From JAKALQ01 sp963978265 (GTDB lineage: Bacteria; Actinomycetota; Actinomycetes; S36-B12; UBA5976): a stretch of DNA of 15,654 nucleotides. Position numbers and translations under genes: made by a program. The notes under the pieces are model-generated. The model saw nothing but the letters and a program-made list of their open reading frames with translations. It made no database searches and was not told the DNA's origin. The stretch covers positions 1 through 15,654 of the forward strand of contig CAXBQV010000034.1 of the NCBI GenBank assembly GCA_963978265.1, written 5' to 3'. Shown piece by piece: positions 13,629-15,654 of the stretch (positions are counted from its first letter, which is position 1; every line of letters begins with the position of its first letter).

Positions 13629-14642
13629 ATGCAGCGGATGTACGTCACAGGTCTCCTTGCACTTTCCCTGGCACTGACGGGCACTGTGTCCGCATCCGCG
13701 GCTGACACACCGGCAAGTGCGCGGCAAGCCGTGCAAAGCGCCGTCGAGGCCACCGTCGCACGTTTGTCCGAAGGGCCGATTGCGCTGGAAGTCGTCAATC
13801 CGACCGGACGCGTTTTCGCGTTGCAGCGTGATGAGGAGAACAACGCGTCCAAGTTCTCCGACGGTGTCCAGGTGTATCAACTCGGCTATCTCGGCTACGT
13901 CCCCTACCGAGCCGATGCCGTCTCGACGATCTGGGCGGACACACTTGCGATGCTCGGCATGTCCGGCCCGTTCAACTGGATCGCCGACGAACGCGACGAT
14001 GTGGTCGCAGCCGATGCAGCGGTTGCCGCGTTCACCACGTTCTATGCGGGTGCCAATGTCCATGTCGCAAAGGCGACCACCGTGGTGGTAACTCGTGCCG
14101 ATCAGGTCGTCCGCTATGTCTTCACGCAGCCGGTCACGGCAGCCGGCCCGAAGGTCAAAGGCAAGGCGACCAAGATCCGTGGCAATGTCACGACATCGAT
14201 TGCAATCTCGAACGGCACGGTCACGTCGATCGCGATCAAGTCGACCCCAGCCTTGGCGAAGCTGTACCCGACGCGCTCCCTCACCATCACCGATCAGACG
14301 ACGCCGGTAGCGGTTCCGCAGGGCACCGTCCTGGACCTGCATCAACTCGACACCGATCCTGATGTGGTCAAGGCGATGACCAAGGTGCGGATGTTGGACG
14401 CTGCTCGTCGGATCATCGCGCGGGCGCAAACGTATGCGAAGAGCACCAACAGACCCGTTGGCGCGGCCGATCTCCAGCAGGCGATGGGCGTCGAAGACTC
14501 GGACTTCGCCGCGTTCTCGAGAACCGTCGGTGACGCCCTGCAGATCATTGCGAACCCGGGCGGAGACGCTCAGATCGTGCTCTGCGCAGTGCCGACGAAT
14601 GACGGCGCTCCCAAGGCGGACTGGGACTACTGCCCCGAGTAG
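13629..14642 (+). CDS. Secreted protein of unknown function
   Basis: I do not recognise this family. Starting at ATG 13629 (GAGG eight bases upstream) the 337-residue protein has a clear Sec signal peptide: hydrophobic TGLLALSLALTGTVSASA with probable cleavage after ASA at about residue 24. A GTG at 13620 or ATG at 13638 are alternative starts. There is no lipobox cysteine. The mature protein is Ala/Val/Thr rich and looks mixed alpha-beta. A central part (about 130-220) alternates V/I and T/S in a beta-rich pattern; a helical stretch with HQLDTDPDVVKAMTKVRMLD follows. Only two cysteines remain near the C-terminus (VLCAVP and DYCPE), probably a disulfide. It has no catalytic motif I can name. 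It lies downstream of lexA but has its own promoter-like element. Confidence 0.75.
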   Translation: MQRMYVTGLLALSLALTGTVSASAADTPASARQAVQSAVEATVARLSEGPIALEVVNPTGRVFALQRDEENNASKFSDGVQVYQLGYLGYVPYRADAVSTIWADTLAMLGMSGPFNWIADERDDVVAADAAVAAFTTFYAGANVHVAKATTVVVTRADQVVRYVFTQPVTAAGPKVKGKATKIRGNVTTSIAISNGTVTSIAIKSTPALAKLYPTRSLTITDQTTPVAVPQGTVLDLHQLDTDPDVVKAMTKVRMLDAARRIIARAQTYAKSTNRPVGAADLQQAMGVEDSDFAAFSRTVGDALQIIANPGGDAQIVLCAVPTNDGAPKADWDYCPE

Positions 14643-14746
14643 CCCAATGAGCGGTACCCACAGCAACGGTTGAGCGCTGATCAACCTGCGGCACCACATC
14701 GCTGTTGCCATCGGTTCCCGTCTCGGCAGCCGCCCTCGGCGATAAC

Positions 14747-14762
14747 CCGCGATACTTCGCGG
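14747..14762 (+). repeat. Inverted repeat upstream of transaldolase
   Basis: CCGCGA, loop TACT, TCGCGG: a perfect 6-bp stem ending 21 bases before the transaldolase start. It is the only obvious structure in the 141-base gap apart from GGTTGA...TCAACC near 14668-14686. It may be an operator or a leader hairpin; chance occurrence is possible. Confidence 0.35.
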
Positions 14763-14783
14763 ACCACCATGAGAGGGGATCGC

Positions 14784-15654
14784 GTGGGCACCACCGCTCT
14801 GCAGGATCTGACGACACTCGGCGTTTCCGTATGGCTCGACGACCTCAGCCGTGCACGCCTCGACTCCGGGAACCTCGCTGCACTCATCGGCGACCGTTCC
14901 GTTCGAGGCGTCACGTCGAATCCGGCGATTTTCGAGGCCGCCATCTCGAAAGGTGCTGCGGCATACGCGGCAGACCTGCAGTCATTGGCCGCCGACGGGC
15001 ATGACGTTGACGCCATCATCCAAACGCTCACATCCGACGACGTGCGCCGCGCATGCGACCTCTTCCTTCCGATCTGGCAGGAGTCGAACGGCGTCGACGG
15101 GCGAGTGTCACTCGAGGTCGACCCACGCCTCGCGCACGACACGGACGGGACGATCGCGCAGGCGAAGGAACTGTGGGCACTCGTCGACCGTCCGAATCTC
15201 ATGATCAAAGTGCCGGCAACGAAAGCCGGCCTGCCGGCGATCACTGCTGTGATCGGCGCAGGTATCAGCGTCAACGTCACCCTCATCTTCTCCGTCGAGC
15301 GCTATCGCGAGGTGTGGGCCGCCTACGAAGCCGGGCTCGCGCGCGCCGCAGCAGCCGGCATCGAACTCGGCTCGATTCATTCGGTTGCTTCGTTCTTCGT
15401 TTCACGCGTCGACACCGCTGTTGATCCGCAATTGGACGCACTCGGCAGCGCAGTCGCGCAATCGCATCGCGGCAAGGCGGCGATCGCGAATGCGGTCCTT
15501 GCCTGGGACGCATTCCTCGCAGTGACGGATTCGCCGAGTTGGAAGGCGCTCGCCGAACGCGGCGCCAACGCGCAACGCCCGCTCTGGGCGTCGACCATGA
15601 TCTTGAGGAGCGTCGACTTGCCCGCGCCGTTCGGGCCGACGACGCCGATCTTGG
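14784..15654 (+). CDS. tal: Transaldolase (3' truncated, frame diverted near 15596)
   Basis: Transaldolase moves a dihydroxyacetone unit between sugar phosphates in the non-oxidative pentose phosphate pathway. Family landmarks: WLDDLSR (Asp19/20), GVTSNPAIFEAAI at 42-54, the Schiff-base Lys142 in LMIKVPAT, VNVTLIFSVERY, HSVASFFVSRVD, and the late block QRPLWAST. GTG 14784 is chosen because AGAGGGG sits five bases upstream; an in-frame ATG at 14769 would add five residues but has no ribosome site. Authentic sequence ends at QRPLWAST (about 15596). The remaining ~19 codons, ILRSVDLPAPFGPTTPIL, are not transaldolase but the antisense of an ABC ATPase P-loop. About 271 of roughly 370 expected residues are present. 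The frame runs off the window, so no stop is seen. Confidence 0.9.
   Translation, partial: MGTTALQDLTTLGVSVWLDDLSRARLDSGNLAALIGDRSVRGVTSNPAIFEAAISKGAAAYAADLQSLAADGHDVDAIIQTLTSDDVRRACDLFLPIWQESNGVDGRVSLEVDPRLAHDTDGTIAQAKELWALVDRPNLMIKVPATKAGLPAITAVIGAGISVNVTLIFSVERYREVWAAYEAGLARAAAAGIELGSIHSVASFFVSRVDTAVDPQLDALGSAVAQSHRGKAAIANAVLAWDAFLAVTDSPSWKALAERGANAQRPLWASTMILRSVDLPAPFGPTTPIL
15596..15652 (-). CDS. Fragment of an ABC-F ATPase (EttA-like Walker A), at a chimeric joint
   Basis: Read on the minus strand, positions 15652-15596 encode KIGVVGPNGAGKSTLLKIM. This contains a perfect Walker A, GPNGAGKST, and matches the first P-loop of ABC-F translation factors of the EttA type (KIGVVGPNGAGKSTxLxIMAG). 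After IM the frame continues as V-D-A-Q from reversed transaldolase sequence, so the ABC gene is cut here. A generic ABC transporter ATPase is less likely because of the KIGVVG lead-in. It may be an edge assembly artefact. Confidence 0.6.

Noticed and set aside
15597..15654. Novel C-terminal domain of transaldolase
   Set aside because: The reverse complement is an obvious Walker A region, so the forward translation is meaningless.
1..15654. CRISPR arrays, tRNA/rRNA genes, IS elements or prophage genes
   Set aside because: No spaced direct repeats, cloverleaf-like structures, transposase, integrase or terminal inverted repeats were seen on reading both strands.

Overview
This is a GC-rich window (roughly 60% by eye) from an actinobacterium. 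The clearest indicators are LexA boxes of the TCGAAC-N4-GTTCGA type, an MptB-type mannosyltransferase, and the block lexA / LysM protein / nrdR / adenosylcobalamin-dependent nrdJ. Promoters of TANNNT type lying a few bases from start codons also fit. An aquatic Acidimicrobiia-like lineage is my best guess, but it is an inference and not shown by any single gene. No rRNA, tRNA, IS element, prophage or CRISPR array was seen. No stretch longer than 300 bases lacks a gene.

Left part (1-5264, all + strand): a GT-C mannosyltransferase of the MptB family, truncated at the window edge; a small SRPBCC-fold protein with a leaderless-type promoter; catalase-peroxidase katG; and, five bases after it, a nitronate monooxygenase-like flavoprotein. 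Middle (5283-8528): a P3B Mg2+ ATPase (mgtA-like, minus) diverges from a small S4-domain RNA-binding protein (plus). The latter converges on an unrecognised 94-residue five-cysteine protein (minus).

Right-centre (8634-13546) is the DNA metabolism and SOS block. On the minus strand lie a LysM membrane protein (YneA/DivS/ChiZ-like), nrdR and nrdJ; lexA faces away on the plus strand. The lexA/LysM intergenic region holds a good promoter on each strand, each covered by a LexA box, and the lexA leader begins with a perfect 13-bp hairpin. The nrdR promoter carries two NrdR-box-like palindromes 32 bp apart and three 9-mers each one base from the actinobacterial DnaA box. The block therefore looks like a nucleotide-supply and damage-response unit with LexA, NrdR and possibly DnaA inputs.

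Right end (13629-15654): a secreted protein of unknown function, then transaldolase. The transaldolase reading frame switches abruptly near 15596 into the antisense of an ABC-F (EttA-like) Walker A region. The first ~60 bases of the window likewise look like a CcdA fragment fused to mptB. Both edges thus look like short chimeric joins, either assembly artefacts or recent rearrangements. The gene content is otherwise conventional. The most interesting material is regulatory (the nrdR promoter and the lexA leader), plus the five-cysteine protein.
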